Below, one piece after another: positions 16,357-24,370 of a stretch of DNA of 35,349 nt (positions are counted from its first letter, which is position 1; every line of letters starts with the position of its first letter). The stretch is from Phycisphaerae bacterium (GTDB taxonomy: Bacteria > Planctomycetota > Phycisphaerae > Phycisphaerales > UBA1924): positions 1 to 35,349 of the forward strand of contig JAEUIV010000116.1 in assembly GCA_016795005.1 (NCBI GenBank). Direction: 5' to 3'. The position numbers and the translations under genes are program-made. The notes under the pieces are model-generated. The model was given only the letters and a program-made list of their open reading frames with translations. It was not told where the DNA came from and did not search any database.

Positions 16357-18426
16357 ATGTCGGCATACACGACCGCGAACATCCGCAACGTCGCCCTCGT
16401 CGGCCACAACGGCTCGGGCAAGACCACACTCGTCGAAGCCATCCTCCACAAACTCAAACTCATCGGCCGGATGGGCGCCATCGAAGAAGGCTCCACCGTG
16501 TGCGATTACGAACCTGAGGAAAAGCACCACAAGCACAGCCTCAACGCCGCCTTCGTCAACTTCGACCACGAGGGAGCACACGTCAACCTCATCGACACGC
16601 CGGGCTACCCGGATTTCATCGGCCAGGCCATCTCCTCATTCCCCGCCGTCGAACTCGTCGCCGTCGTGGTCGGCGCCGACCGGGGACTCCAGACCATGTC
16701 CAGGCGACTCATGAAACTCGCGCAGGAACACGACATCCCGCGCATGATCATCATCAACAAGATCGACGACCACGTCTCCGAGTGCGAGGCCCTCCTCGCC
16801 AACATCCGCGAGGTCTTCGGGAATGAGTGCATCCCGATCAACCTCCCCACGAAGAAGGGAACCGACGTCATCGACCTCTGGGAGCACTCGGACGGCGCCA
16901 CGGACTTCGGCTCCGCCTCCGCCGGGCACAAGGCCATCATCGAGCAGGTCGTCGAAGTGGACGACGCGCTCATGAACACCTACCTCGAGCAGGGCGAAAA
17001 ACTCGAAGCCCATCAACTGCACGACGCCTTCGAAAAATCGCTCCGCCTCGGCCACCTGATCCCCGTTGTCTTCTGTTCCGCCAAGACCGGCGCCGGACTC
17101 GACGACCTGCTTCACATCATCGCCAAACTCGCCCCGAACCCCGCCGAGGGCAACCCGGCTCCGTTCCTCATCACCGAAAAAGACAGCGACTCCGAAAAGA
17201 TCTGGCACGCCCGCCCCGACCCGGCGCTCGAACCCGTCGCGCACGTCTTCAAGGTCACCACGGACCAGTTCGTCGGAAAACTCGCCATGATCCGCGTCCA
17301 CCAGGGGACCATCACGCCGCAATCAAGCCTCCTCCTCAACGACTCGAAAAAGCCCATCAAGGTCGGCCACATCTTCAAGGTCTTCGGAAAAGACACCAAG
17401 GAGGTCCAGCAGGCCATCCCGGGCGACATCATCGCCCTCGCCAAGATCGACGAACTCCACTTCAACGGCGTCCTCCACGCCTCGCACGAACTCGACAGCC
17501 TCCACGCCAAGCCGCTCGCCATGCCCAGGCCGATGTACGGCGTGGCGGTCGAGGCCAAGAGCCGGAACGACGAGACCAAGATCGGCGGAGCGCTCCAGAA
17601 ACTCATGGACGAGGACCCCACCTTCATCGCCGAGCGCGTCTACGCAACCCACGAGACCGTCGCCCGAGGAATGGGCGAACTCCACATCCGCATCCTCCTT
17701 GAAAAAATGCACAACCGCTTCCACGTGGAAGTCACCACCAAGACACCCAAGATCGCCTACAAGGAAACGATCACCACCAAGGCCGAAGGACACCACCGCC
17801 ACAAGAAGCAAACCGGCGGCGCCGGCCAGTTCGGAGAGGTCTACCTCCGCATCGAGCCGATGACCGAGCCGCACGCGGAAACCGGCGAGTACTTCGAGTT
17901 CATCGACGAGACCGTCGGCGGCTCGATCCCGCGACAGTACCTCCCCGCCGTCGAAAAAGGCGTCCGACAGGTGCTCGCGGAGGGAGCCATCGCCGGCTAC
18001 CCGCTCACCGGCGTCCGCGTCCGCGTCTACGACGGCAAGTATCACGCCGTGGACTCCAAGGAAATCGCCTTCGTCGCCGCGGGACGAAAAGCCTTCGTCG
18101 ATGCCGTCGCCAAGGCGCGCCCCGCGCTCATGGAGCCGTACGTCGATGTCGAGATCACCGCCCCCGCCCACAACATGGGAGACATCGCTTCCGACCTCAG
18201 CGGGAAGCGCGGCCAGGTCCTGAACACCGATTACCTCCCCGGTGACATGTGCATCATCTACGCCAAGGTGCCGCTCGCGGAGATGAACTCCTACTCCAAC
18301 CAACTCAAGAGCATGACCGCCGGGCAAGGCTCGTTCGTCATGAACTACAGCCACGACGAGCGGACACCCCCCAATGTCCAGGCCCAGGTCGTCGCCGAGT
18401 ACAAGCCCAAGGCGGACGAGGAGTGA
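16357..18426 (+). CDS. Elongation factor G-like GTPase, EF-G2 type
   Basis: A five-domain translational GTPase of 689 residues. The P-loop is GHNGSGKT (16-23) instead of the AHIDAGKT of canonical EF-G, switch II is DTPGYPDF (80-87), and the guanine motif is NKID (134-137) with SAK after it. GEL(H)IRI and KKQTGGAGQFGEVYLRIEP mark domains III-IV, and APAHNMGDIASDLSGKRGQV marks domain V. Position 84 is Tyr where canonical EF-G has the catalytic His of DTPGH. The GHxGSGKT and DxPGY forms are what I know from the EF-G2 paralogue group (Thermus EF-G-2 like), whose cellular role is unclear. AGGAG with a 9-nt spacer supports ATG 16357. A second, standard fusA is expected elsewhere in the genome. Confidence 0.9.
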   Translation: MSAYTTANIRNVALVGHNGSGKTTLVEAILHKLKLIGRMGAIEEGSTVCDYEPEEKHHKHSLNAAFVNFDHEGAHVNLIDTPGYPDFIGQAISSFPAVELVAVVVGADRGLQTMSRRLMKLAQEHDIPRMIIINKIDDHVSECEALLANIREVFGNECIPINLPTKKGTDVIDLWEHSDGATDFGSASAGHKAIIEQVVEVDDALMNTYLEQGEKLEAHQLHDAFEKSLRLGHLIPVVFCSAKTGAGLDDLLHIIAKLAPNPAEGNPAPFLITEKDSDSEKIWHARPDPALEPVAHVFKVTTDQFVGKLAMIRVHQGTITPQSSLLLNDSKKPIKVGHIFKVFGKDTKEVQQAIPGDIIALAKIDELHFNGVLHASHELDSLHAKPLAMPRPMYGVAVEAKSRNDETKIGGALQKLMDEDPTFIAERVYATHETVARGMGELHIRILLEKMHNRFHVEVTTKTPKIAYKETITTKAEGHHRHKKQTGGAGQFGEVYLRIEPMTEPHAETGEYFEFIDETVGGSIPRQYLPAVEKGVRQVLAEGAIAGYPLTGVRVRVYDGKYHAVDSKEIAFVAAGRKAFVDAVAKARPALMEPYVDVEITAPAHNMGDIASDLSGKRGQVLNTDYLPGDMCIIYAKVPLAEMNSYSNQLKSMTAGQGSFVMNYSHDERTPPNVQAQVVAEYKPKADEE

Positions 18427-18457
18427 TCCGCCCCCGTCCCTTCGCAAACCCCGGAAA

Positions 18458-18474
18458 CCCCGGGCCGGCCGGGG
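18458..18474. other. Short GC hairpin between the EF-G2 and beta-lactamase-like genes
   Basis: Arms CCCCGG and CCGGGG with a 5-nt loop lie in the 62-nt gap. No T-run follows, so it may slow transcription or protect an mRNA end, or mean nothing in so GC-rich a gap. Confidence 0.3.
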
Positions 18475-18488
18475 CGTATCACTCATCC

Positions 18489-19910
18489 ATGCTCGAACAC
18501 CTGCGTGCGTCCTTCATCGCCCTCGCCTTGCTCGTGCTCTCCGCCTCGCCCGCGACCTCTCTCGCGCAGGCGCCCGCCGATCACGACGCCAGCGGCCCGG
18601 TCACCCAGATCGAGTCCCATGCGAAAACACAGCGCGCCGCCGCCAAGGCCAGGCTCGACCTCATCATCGCCGTCCTCAACGGCGACCTCGACCGTCTCGA
18701 CGAGGTCCGTTTCACCGAGTCGTTCATCACCAAGACCCCGCGCGACCAGGCCATCGCCTCGATCCGCGAAGTGTCCATCCCCGGGCAAGGCTACGACGTC
18801 CTCCAGACCAGGCGCTTCGACGATCTGACCATCGGCGCGTGGATCAGGTCCAAGGCCAATCGGGACACCTACTTCACCATCCGTCTGGGAATCGAACCGA
18901 TCCAGCCTCACCGCATCGATCAACTTGAGATCAAGTCGGTGCCGCCGCCAGGCTCGGACCTCACCGCGCCCTGGCGGGAACTCGACGAGGCCATCGCGAA
19001 GAAATCGTTCCGAACGGGCCTCGCCGTCATGGAACTCCGCCCCGACGGCTCGCACGACATGATCCACATGCTCAACCCGGATGATCGCCGAGGCATCGGC
19101 ACCATGGGCGCCCTCTTCGTCCACCTGGCCCTCGCCGAACTCATCGATGAGGGGGGCGCCACCTGGGACAAGAAACTCGCCATCGACGAGACCCTCCGGA
19201 GCCTCCCGGACACGCGCACATCCAAACTCGCCGGCGGGGTCGAACTCTCGCTCTCGCAGTACGCCCGCCGGGCCATGGCTGAGGCGGACAACACCTGCGC
19301 GGACCACCTGCTCGCACACCTCGGCCGCGAGCGCGTCGAACTCGCGCGCGACCGCATACGCGCCGCCGCCGCGCGGGACGCCGACCTCGATCCCGCGACA
19401 CGCCCCGGCGGAGAACCGTTCCTTTCGATCATGGAGAACTACCGCCTGAAATGCGGCGTGACCACCCTCATCACCCGATACGCCGAAGCCACGAACGACG
19501 AGCGCCGCCTCCTCCTCGAAAACGAGGTGCCGAACGCCGAGATACACCTGACACTCCTCCAACTCTGGAAAAAACCGCAGGAACTCCTCCGCGTCGGCTG
19601 GACCGCCTCGCCACGGGAACTCTGCTTCGTCGGCGCGACGCTCATCCAACTCTCGAGCAAGCCCAACAGCGCATGGGCCATCGACGCCCTGCGCCCGCCT
19701 CAACAAGCGGCCGCGCAACTCGGCACGACCTTCGTCGCCAGCCGCGTCGGAGGCGAACCGGGCGCGGACGCCGGCCTCTGGATCGCCCCGCGTAACGACG
19801 GCCGCATGATCATCATGTCCCTCATTTTCAACGACGATGCCCCGCTGGTCGCCGATCAGACCAACGCCATCAAGGCCAAGGCGATCGAGATCCTCTCGAT
19901 CATCCCGTAG
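18489..19910 (+). CDS. Exported class A beta-lactamase-fold protein lacking catalytic residues
   Basis: A 473-residue product with signal peptide MLEHLRASFIALALLVLSAS ending near LAQA. Residues of about 50-150 form a small domain (LNGDLDRLDEVRFTESF, FTIRLGIEP) like that preceding the lactamase fold in Cpe/LpqF-type proteins. The rest aligns with class A serine beta-lactamases: IGTMGALFVHLALAELI at the SxxK helix, then MAEADNTCADHLLAHLGRE at the SDN loop, and VASRVGGEPGADAGLW at the KTG strand. At the active-site positions Ser is Thr205, Lys is Ala208, the SDN Ser is Ala266, and KTG is RVG. It should therefore not hydrolyse beta-lactams and may be a binding or structural protein. Its 3' end overlaps the convergent rsmE by 11 bp. 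Confidence 0.78.
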   Translation: MLEHLRASFIALALLVLSASPATSLAQAPADHDASGPVTQIESHAKTQRAAAKARLDLIIAVLNGDLDRLDEVRFTESFITKTPRDQAIASIREVSIPGQGYDVLQTRRFDDLTIGAWIRSKANRDTYFTIRLGIEPIQPHRIDQLEIKSVPPPGSDLTAPWRELDEAIAKKSFRTGLAVMELRPDGSHDMIHMLNPDDRRGIGTMGALFVHLALAELIDEGGATWDKKLAIDETLRSLPDTRTSKLAGGVELSLSQYARRAMAEADNTCADHLLAHLGRERVELARDRIRAAAARDADLDPATRPGGEPFLSIMENYRLKCGVTTLITRYAEATNDERRLLLENEVPNAEIHLTLLQLWKKPQELLRVGWTASPRELCFVGATLIQLSSKPNSAWAIDALRPPQQAAAQLGTTFVASRVGGEPGADAGLWIAPRNDGRMIIMSLIFNDDAPLVADQTNAIKAKAIEILSIIP

Positions 19911-20607
19911 CCCGACACTCCTCGTTCAGGATCATCGCCGCCGCCACCACCGACGCGGTCTCGATCCGCATGGCATGCGGCCCGAAACGGCAGACCAACG
20001 CCCCGCTCCGCCGTCCTTCAGCGACTTCCTCTTCCGTGAAACCACCCTCCGGCCCGACCAGCACAAAGATCGACTCCGCGCCGGTCGCTCGGTACCGCTC
20101 CCCCCCGGCGTCCGCGAGAACCACGCGCGCCCCGCACGCACGCGCAACTTCGAAGACAGCGCCGAACGCGCGCTTCTCACGAACCTCCATCAGCCACGCC
20201 CGACCCGACTGCTTCGACGCCTCGACCACCACCCGCTCCATGCGCTCCAGTTTCGATTCGCGCGGATCGACCACCCCCAGGCGAGTCTGCATCGGCGTCC
20301 ACGACGCCGCGCCAACCTGCACCAGCCCCTCAACCAGTTCCGCGATCCGAGGCCCCTTGGGGGTCGCGCTCAGCACATGCACCGCCGGAATGACCCGCGC
20401 CTCGTGCCTCCGCTCCACGACGCGCAGCCGAACCACGCGCCGAGCCTCCACCACTTCCGCCACCACCAGCGTCCCCCGCCCGTCCAGCCCGCGGACCATC
20501 TCACCCGCCCTCAACCGCTTCACGCGCGCGGCGTGAACCGCTTCGTCCCCGTCCACCACCACCTCGTCACACGTCGGCGATAGTTCGGGCAGGAAAAGCG
20601 TGTGCAA
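19900..20607 (-). CDS. rsmE: 16S rRNA (uracil-1498-N3) methyltransferase
   Basis: RsmE methylates N3 of U1498 in 16S rRNA with AdoMet. The 235-residue length is typical. The N-terminal PUA-like part carries EAVHAARVKRLRAGE. The SPOUT/trefoil-knot domain shows EASKQSGRAW, FVLVGPEGGFTEEEV and MRIETASVVAAAMI, the family's AdoMet-knot signatures. The start is TTG 20607, chosen because GGAG lies 7 nt upstream; the nearby ATG is out of frame. It is convergent with the beta-lactamase-like gene (11-bp overlap) and divergent from the gene at 20743, with an inverted repeat in the shared region. Confidence 0.93.
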   Translation of the reverse strand: MHTLFLPELSPTCDEVVVDGDEAVHAARVKRLRAGEMVRGLDGRGTLVVAEVVEARRVVRLRVVERRHEARVIPAVHVLSATPKGPRIAELVEGLVQVGAASWTPMQTRLGVVDPRESKLERMERVVVEASKQSGRAWLMEVREKRAFGAVFEVARACGARVVLADAGGERYRATGAESIFVLVGPEGGFTEEEVAEGRRSGALVCRFGPHAMRIETASVVAAAMILNEECRATG

Positions 20608-20642
20608 ACGACATCTCCAGGGGGGACCGAACCCCGATTATC

Positions 20643-20662
20643 GCTTATCACGCCCGATAAGC
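20643..20662. promoter_or_regulatory. Inverted repeat between divergent genes
   Basis: Perfect 7-bp arms GCTTATC (20643-20649) and GATAAGC (20656-20662) with a 6-nt centre lie 36 nt upstream of rsmE and 80 nt upstream of the opposite gene. The patch is AT-richer than its surroundings. It is a candidate operator for either gene. Confidence 0.4.
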
Positions 20663-20742
20663 CACACCGCGACCAACGCCGTTTGAGTTTGGAGCGCCCA
20701 GAGTCGATCATGCGGAGGTCGGTTCGCTCCCGATACCCTCCC

Positions 20743-21492
20743 ATGTCCCAGACCGCCGCTCGAACCCCGACCCCACTCCCCGCCGAACTCTCGGCCAAGG
20801 ATGCCGCGCCGCTGGAGAAGCGGATCGAGGAACTGCTGGGGGAGATCAATCAGGCGTCACGCAGCGTCGCCGAGATCCTGGGGGAAGAAGTCCATCAGAC
20901 GCAACGCGCCGAAAGCACGCCGGAGGATGCGGGCGACCCACCCCCCCCTCCGGCGCTCGCAGCCGACCCGGAACTCGAGTCCTCGATCGATCAGGTCATA
21001 CAAGACACCCGGCAGACGCTCGAAGAGCCGACCGAGATTTCCCCCCCGAGCGCCACCATCGCACAAATTGATGAGGCGCTCGAACAGCGCGCCGACGAGG
21101 TCATGGCGGAAGCGACCGCGACCGGGCCGGGACATCAGTCGCCGGAGGTTGAGACAGCGCCCCTCCCAGCAACCGGGGAGGATCAATCCACGGGCGATGA
21201 GTCAGAATCTATTCCCCAAGATGAGAAACTTAGTGTTAACCCTGTAGTCCCCGTGGTCATCTCGGCTCCGCCGGAACCGCTCGGCACACCGATCGAAGAC
21301 CAAATGGTGAACGGCCAGCCGGCTCACGCTCTGAGCGACGAGCGGAACCGCCAGCATCATCAATTCCGCCTGATTTCAGCGTTGGCGTGGCCCATGGCGA
21401 ATATCCCCGTGGGTCTCCGCGACCTCGTCGGCTGGTTCGCGCTGGTCACGATCTTCAACTCCGCGTGCATCTGGCTGTATCTACTGCTGTAA
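20743..21492 (+). CDS. Acidic, proline-rich protein with single C-terminal membrane helix
   Basis: A 249-residue product from ATG 20743. An in-frame ATG at 20710 is possible, with no strong ribosome binding site for either. An early helical stretch (EKRIEELLGEINQASRSVAE) may form a short coiled coil. A long low-complexity region rich in Glu, Pro, Ala and Gln covers about residues 50-200. The C-terminus has conserved-looking FRLISALAWPMANIPVGLRD followed by WFALVTIFNSACIWLYLLL, one membrane helix ending almost at the stop. This is the layout of a tail-anchored inner-membrane protein with a cytoplasmic disordered arm. I recognise no family; composition argues that it is a real gene. Confidence 0.7.
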   Translation: MSQTAARTPTPLPAELSAKDAAPLEKRIEELLGEINQASRSVAEILGEEVHQTQRAESTPEDAGDPPPPPALAADPELESSIDQVIQDTRQTLEEPTEISPPSATIAQIDEALEQRADEVMAEATATGPGHQSPEVETAPLPATGEDQSTGDESESIPQDEKLSVNPVVPVVISAPPEPLGTPIEDQMVNGQPAHALSDERNRQHHQFRLISALAWPMANIPVGLRDLVGWFALVTIFNSACIWLYLLL

Positions 21493-21600
21493 CTATATTC
21501 TTGCATCCTCCTCACGACCCCGGATGCGGGTCCAAGGCGCGAAAGCTATTCCATTAACTATGCGCAATCCCGATGCGCGATCACATAAAAAAGTGCCGAT

Positions 21601-21614
21601 TGTTTGCGCAAACA
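21601..21614. promoter_or_regulatory. 14-bp perfect palindrome, candidate operator
   Basis: TGTTTGCGCAAACA is fully self-complementary. It sits in the AT-richer 279-bp gap upstream of the HARE-HTH-like gene, 15 bp before a possible -35 element. A dimeric repressor or activator site is the simplest reading. Confidence 0.45.
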
Positions 21615-21628
21615 CGCACGATTGACGA

Positions 21629-21657
21629 TTGTCCTCTCGACATAGCCACATTATTGT
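21629..21657 (+). promoter_or_regulatory. Possible sigma70-like promoter for the coiled-coil/HARE-HTH gene
   Basis: TTGTCC (21629-21634) and TATTGT (21652-21657) are 17 bp apart, each with four of six consensus bases. The gene starts about 115 nt downstream. It would place the palindrome just upstream of the polymerase site. Confidence 0.35.
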
Positions 21658-21771
21658 GATGTCATGGAGACGGAGTCGCCGTCCGATTTCGGGGAGCACT
21701 TGGCGGGGTGACGACCCCATCCGCCGCGTTTGTCCAGAATCATTTTTTTCATCCTCGAAAGGTAAGGAACA

Positions 21772-22167
21772 ATGGCCGGCAGAAGTAAACTTGGAACGCT
21801 CACCATCGCTCAACTTCAGCGCGAGATCCGCCGACGCGAGCATGACGCCGGGCGAAAGGTTCAGTCGCTGCAGAAGCGCCGCGACAACCTGCTCGGAAAA
21901 ATCGCCGAACTGGAAAGCCAGATCGCCAAGCTCGGCGGGCGAAACCGCTCGGGCGTCCGCACCCGCCCCCAGAACGACGCAAACCTCGCCGACTCGCTCG
22001 CCGCCGTGCTCAAGAACACCATCATGAACGTCACCGGAGTCTCCTCCGCCGTTCAGAAGGCCGGCTACCGCACCACCAGCCCCAACTTCCGAACCATCGT
22101 CAACCAGACCCTCATCAAGGACCCGCGATTCAAGCGCGTCTCACGCGGCAAGTACACCGTGAAATAA
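21772..22167 (+). CDS. Coiled-coil protein with HARE-HTH-like winged helix
   Basis: A 131-residue basic protein. Residues of about 10-55 (LQREIRRREHDAGRKVQSLQ, LLGKIAELESQIAKLGG) form a coiled coil. A short Arg-rich linker follows. The C-terminal 65 residues (LADSLAAVLKNTIMNVTGVS, VQKAGYRTTSPNFRTIVNQT, FKRVSRGKYTVK) match the pattern of the HARE-HTH winged-helix domain, thought to link DNA or chromatin binding to other functions. A strong AAGGA before ATG 21772, a dedicated terminator and a palindrome upstream suggest a well-expressed stand-alone gene. It could be a small nucleoid protein or transcription regulator. The domain call is from pattern, and the role is inference. Confidence 0.8.
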   Translation: MAGRSKLGTLTIAQLQREIRRREHDAGRKVQSLQKRRDNLLGKIAELESQIAKLGGRNRSGVRTRPQNDANLADSLAAVLKNTIMNVTGVSSAVQKAGYRTTSPNFRTIVNQTLIKDPRFKRVSRGKYTVK

Positions 22168-22192
22168 CCCGGAATCCACGGCACCGATCGCG

Positions 22193-22221
22193 GGCGCGTC
22201 GAACGTCGACGCGCCTTTTTT
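22193..22221 (+). terminator. Intrinsic terminator of the HARE-HTH-like gene
   Basis: Perfect 10-bp arms GGCGCGTCGA (22193-22202) and TCGACGCGCC (22206-22215), a 3-nt loop and six T (22216-22221). It begins 25 nt after the stop codon. Confidence 0.92.
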
Positions 22222-22236
22222 GCGCGCCGTCCACGC

Positions 22237-23607
22237 TCAATCACGCCCCGGCCTCCCCCGCGTCCGATGCCTCGTATCGCGGTACAGCGTCACGAACATC
22301 ATCGCCCCCCACACGCTCAGGAGCGCGAGCACCAGGAATGTCCACGCTCCAAGCCCCTTGCCATCGGCCGCAAGGCCAAACCACCCCGGATCGAGACTCG
22401 CGTACAACCACGTCCCGAGAAACGGCGCAAACATCCCGCGAACCCCCGTCAGCGTGACATGGATCGCCATGTAACTCGCGGCCTCTTCACGCCGCGCAAA
22501 GTCATGGTGCCCCAGCTCCCACGCCAGCAATCCGCCCCCGAACGCCACCCCCAGCACCACGCGCGCCACGTACAGCAGCACGAGGTTCTCGCTCAGGAAC
22601 GCCGCCGCCATCAGCCCGTTCGCCACAACGAACACCCACGAGTGATAGGACCGGAAACGAACGATGTGCATCCGGTCCAGCAGGCGGCCCCACATCGGCA
22701 CCACCAGCACCGGGATCAGGATCGGGATCACCCGCGTCAGCAGCATCGACTGCGTCCATTGCAGCGAAAAGTGATCCTTCAGCGCGAGGATGAAGATCGG
22801 CACCGCCGCGAGATTCGGCCAGCCCAGCATGAACTGCGCCGCCATGAACCGCCGGTACTCGCGGTCGCGCTTGAGAATCTTCCACATCGCTCGCGGCGAG
22901 GCGCCGCCCGCGCCATCCGCCGCTCGCTCGCGCTCCGCCTTCATCTGCGCCGCGCGCCCGCGCCACCGCACGCGCGAAAACACCCGCGCGCCCATCAGCG
23001 CCACCATCGCCGCCAGGACGTAGATCACCCGGAACGCATGCCCATGCAGCCATCCAAGCCCCACCGCGTCGAGCGTCTCGGCCCGCACGTCCATCGACAG
23101 CGCCACCGAAAGCCCGGTCAACGCGATCACAAACGTCGCCGCCACCGTCAGCCGCCCCGTCGCCAGCCCGCGCGCATCCCGAGGGTAGTTCGCGCGCCAG
23201 ATATCCGTCCGCGCGTTCACGATCCCCGTGATGAACACCCGCCCGAGGATCGTCAGACCCACGAGCATCGCGATCCCCACGCCGCTCAGCGGCGCCGCCG
23301 CCACCGCCAGCACGCACGCGATTACGCAGAACTGGAGCGCGTTCGCCGACCGCACCCGGTCGCTCCCGTGCAGCCAGCGCGCCCAGAGAAAACTCGTCAC
23401 GTGCGCCACCGAGTCCGACGCCGCGATGATCGTGATGACCCAAGGCCCCGCGTGAAACGCCTTGTCCGCCAGCACCCCCAGCACGTTCACGTCGATGCAC
23501 GCCAGGCCCGCCGCCATCAGCGCCACGCTCACGATCTCGTGGCGAAAGTTCCGCTGCGACAGCGCGGGAAGCGCCGGACGAAATCGGTGTGTCAGCCGAT
23601 CAATCAT
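22237..23607 (-). CDS. Major facilitator superfamily transporter
   Basis: A 456-residue polytopic inner-membrane protein with about 10-12 hydrophobic segments in two halves, separated by a basic cytoplasmic loop (SRVRWRGRAAQMKAERERA) near residue 225. Segments such as PWVITIIAASDSVAHVTSFL, IPILIPVLVVPMWGRLLDRM (a motif-A-like loop with GRLLDR) and LYVARVVLGVAFGGGLLAWE fit MFS carriers. The substrate is not readable. ATG 23607 is preceded by AGGAAG and begins 7 nt after the SDR stop, so the two are co-translated or nearly so. The frame runs open further upstream inside the SDR gene, which is not part of this protein. A pterin or related substrate is suggested only by the neighbour. Confidence 0.85.
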   Translation of the reverse strand: MIDRLTHRFRPALPALSQRNFRHEIVSVALMAAGLACIDVNVLGVLADKAFHAGPWVITIIAASDSVAHVTSFLWARWLHGSDRVRSANALQFCVIACVLAVAAAPLSGVGIAMLVGLTILGRVFITGIVNARTDIWRANYPRDARGLATGRLTVAATFVIALTGLSVALSMDVRAETLDAVGLGWLHGHAFRVIYVLAAMVALMGARVFSRVRWRGRAAQMKAERERAADGAGGASPRAMWKILKRDREYRRFMAAQFMLGWPNLAAVPIFILALKDHFSLQWTQSMLLTRVIPILIPVLVVPMWGRLLDRMHIVRFRSYHSWVFVVANGLMAAAFLSENLVLLYVARVVLGVAFGGGLLAWELGHHDFARREEAASYMAIHVTLTGVRGMFAPFLGTWLYASLDPGWFGLAADGKGLGAWTFLVLALLSVWGAMMFVTLYRDTRHRTRGRPGRD

Positions 23608-23614
23608 GGGCTTC

Positions 23615-24370
23615 CTACGACAATCGGCGACCGCCGTCGACGCGAACCACCTCGCCGGTCGTGTACGTCGCGTCGAGCGCCAGCCACCGCACCGCTTCCG
23701 CCGCTTCCTCCACGGTGCCGCTCCGGCCGAGCGGGACACGCTGCACGTACCGCGCCTGCAACGCGGGATCACTCTCCGGCCCGGACGCGGGGAACGCCAC
23801 CACCCCGGGCGCCACACCGTTGACACGAACCCGCGGCGCCAACTCGACCGCCAGGACCCGGACCATCTGCTCCAGCGCCGCCTTGCTCATCGCGTACTCG
23901 ACAAAGCCCTTCCGCGGGCGGTCGCTCGCATGGATATCACACAAGCACACGATCGAACCCCCGCCCGGACGAACGCTCCTGGAAAGCATCGCCGACAACT
24001 CCCGCGTTAGCACCAGCGGCCCGATCGCGTTGATCCGCATCGCACGCAGCGCCCCCGCCGCGCACGCATCACCGCCCGCCGTCGGCTCGTAGATGGAAGC
24101 GTTGTGAACCAGAACGTCTAGCCCGCCCGACGACGCTGAGAACCAGCGCCCGAACGCCGCCACGGCGTCCAGGTCCTCCAGATCAAGCGCCGCGGACTCC
24201 GCCGATGCACCCAGCGACCGCAGCTCGTGAACCAGTGACTCCGCCTCGACCCCGCTCTTCCGATACGTCAGCGTCACGTCGCACCCCGCGCGCGCAAGCG
24301 CGAGACAGATCGCACGCCCGACGCGCAACGCTCCGCCCGTCACCAGCGCCATGGGACGACGCGCCGTCAT
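23615..24370 (-). CDS. Short-chain dehydrogenase/reductase, pteridine-reductase (FolM/PTR1)-like
   Basis: A 251-residue NADP(H)-type SDR. The cofactor motif TGGALRVGRAI has the TGxxxRxG form of pteridine reductases rather than TGxxxGxG, and TYRKSG follows strand 2. LDVLVHNASIYEP is the NNAS-equivalent. The active site has YAMSK, but the usual catalytic Ser region reads SIVCLCDIHASDRP, where FolM/PTR1 proteins have an Asp (CDxx). RVNGVAPGVV and TGEVVRVDGGRRLS close the fold. It probably reduces a dihydropterin-like compound (inference). ATG 24370 overlaps the stop of the upstream small membrane gene (ATGA), and the MFS gene follows by 7 nt. Confidence 0.86.
   Translation of the reverse strand: MTARRPMALVTGGALRVGRAICLALARAGCDVTLTYRKSGVEAESLVHELRSLGASAESAALDLEDLDAVAAFGRWFSASSGGLDVLVHNASIYEPTAGGDACAAGALRAMRINAIGPLVLTRELSAMLSRSVRPGGGSIVCLCDIHASDRPRKGFVEYAMSKAALEQMVRVLAVELAPRVRVNGVAPGVVAFPASGPESDPALQARYVQRVPLGRSGTVEEAAEAVRWLALDATYTTGEVVRVDGGRRLS

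Noticed and set aside
18483-19718. 411-codon open frame on the minus strand
   Set aside because: Antisense to the beta-lactamase-like gene, with no recognisable motif.
18489-19910. Antibiotic-resistance beta-lactamase
   Set aside because: The fold is similar, but the SxxK, SDN and KTG residues are all replaced.
22267-23823. 518-codon open frame on the plus strand
   Set aside because: Antisense to the MFS transporter; His/Arg/Gln-rich with no domain pattern.
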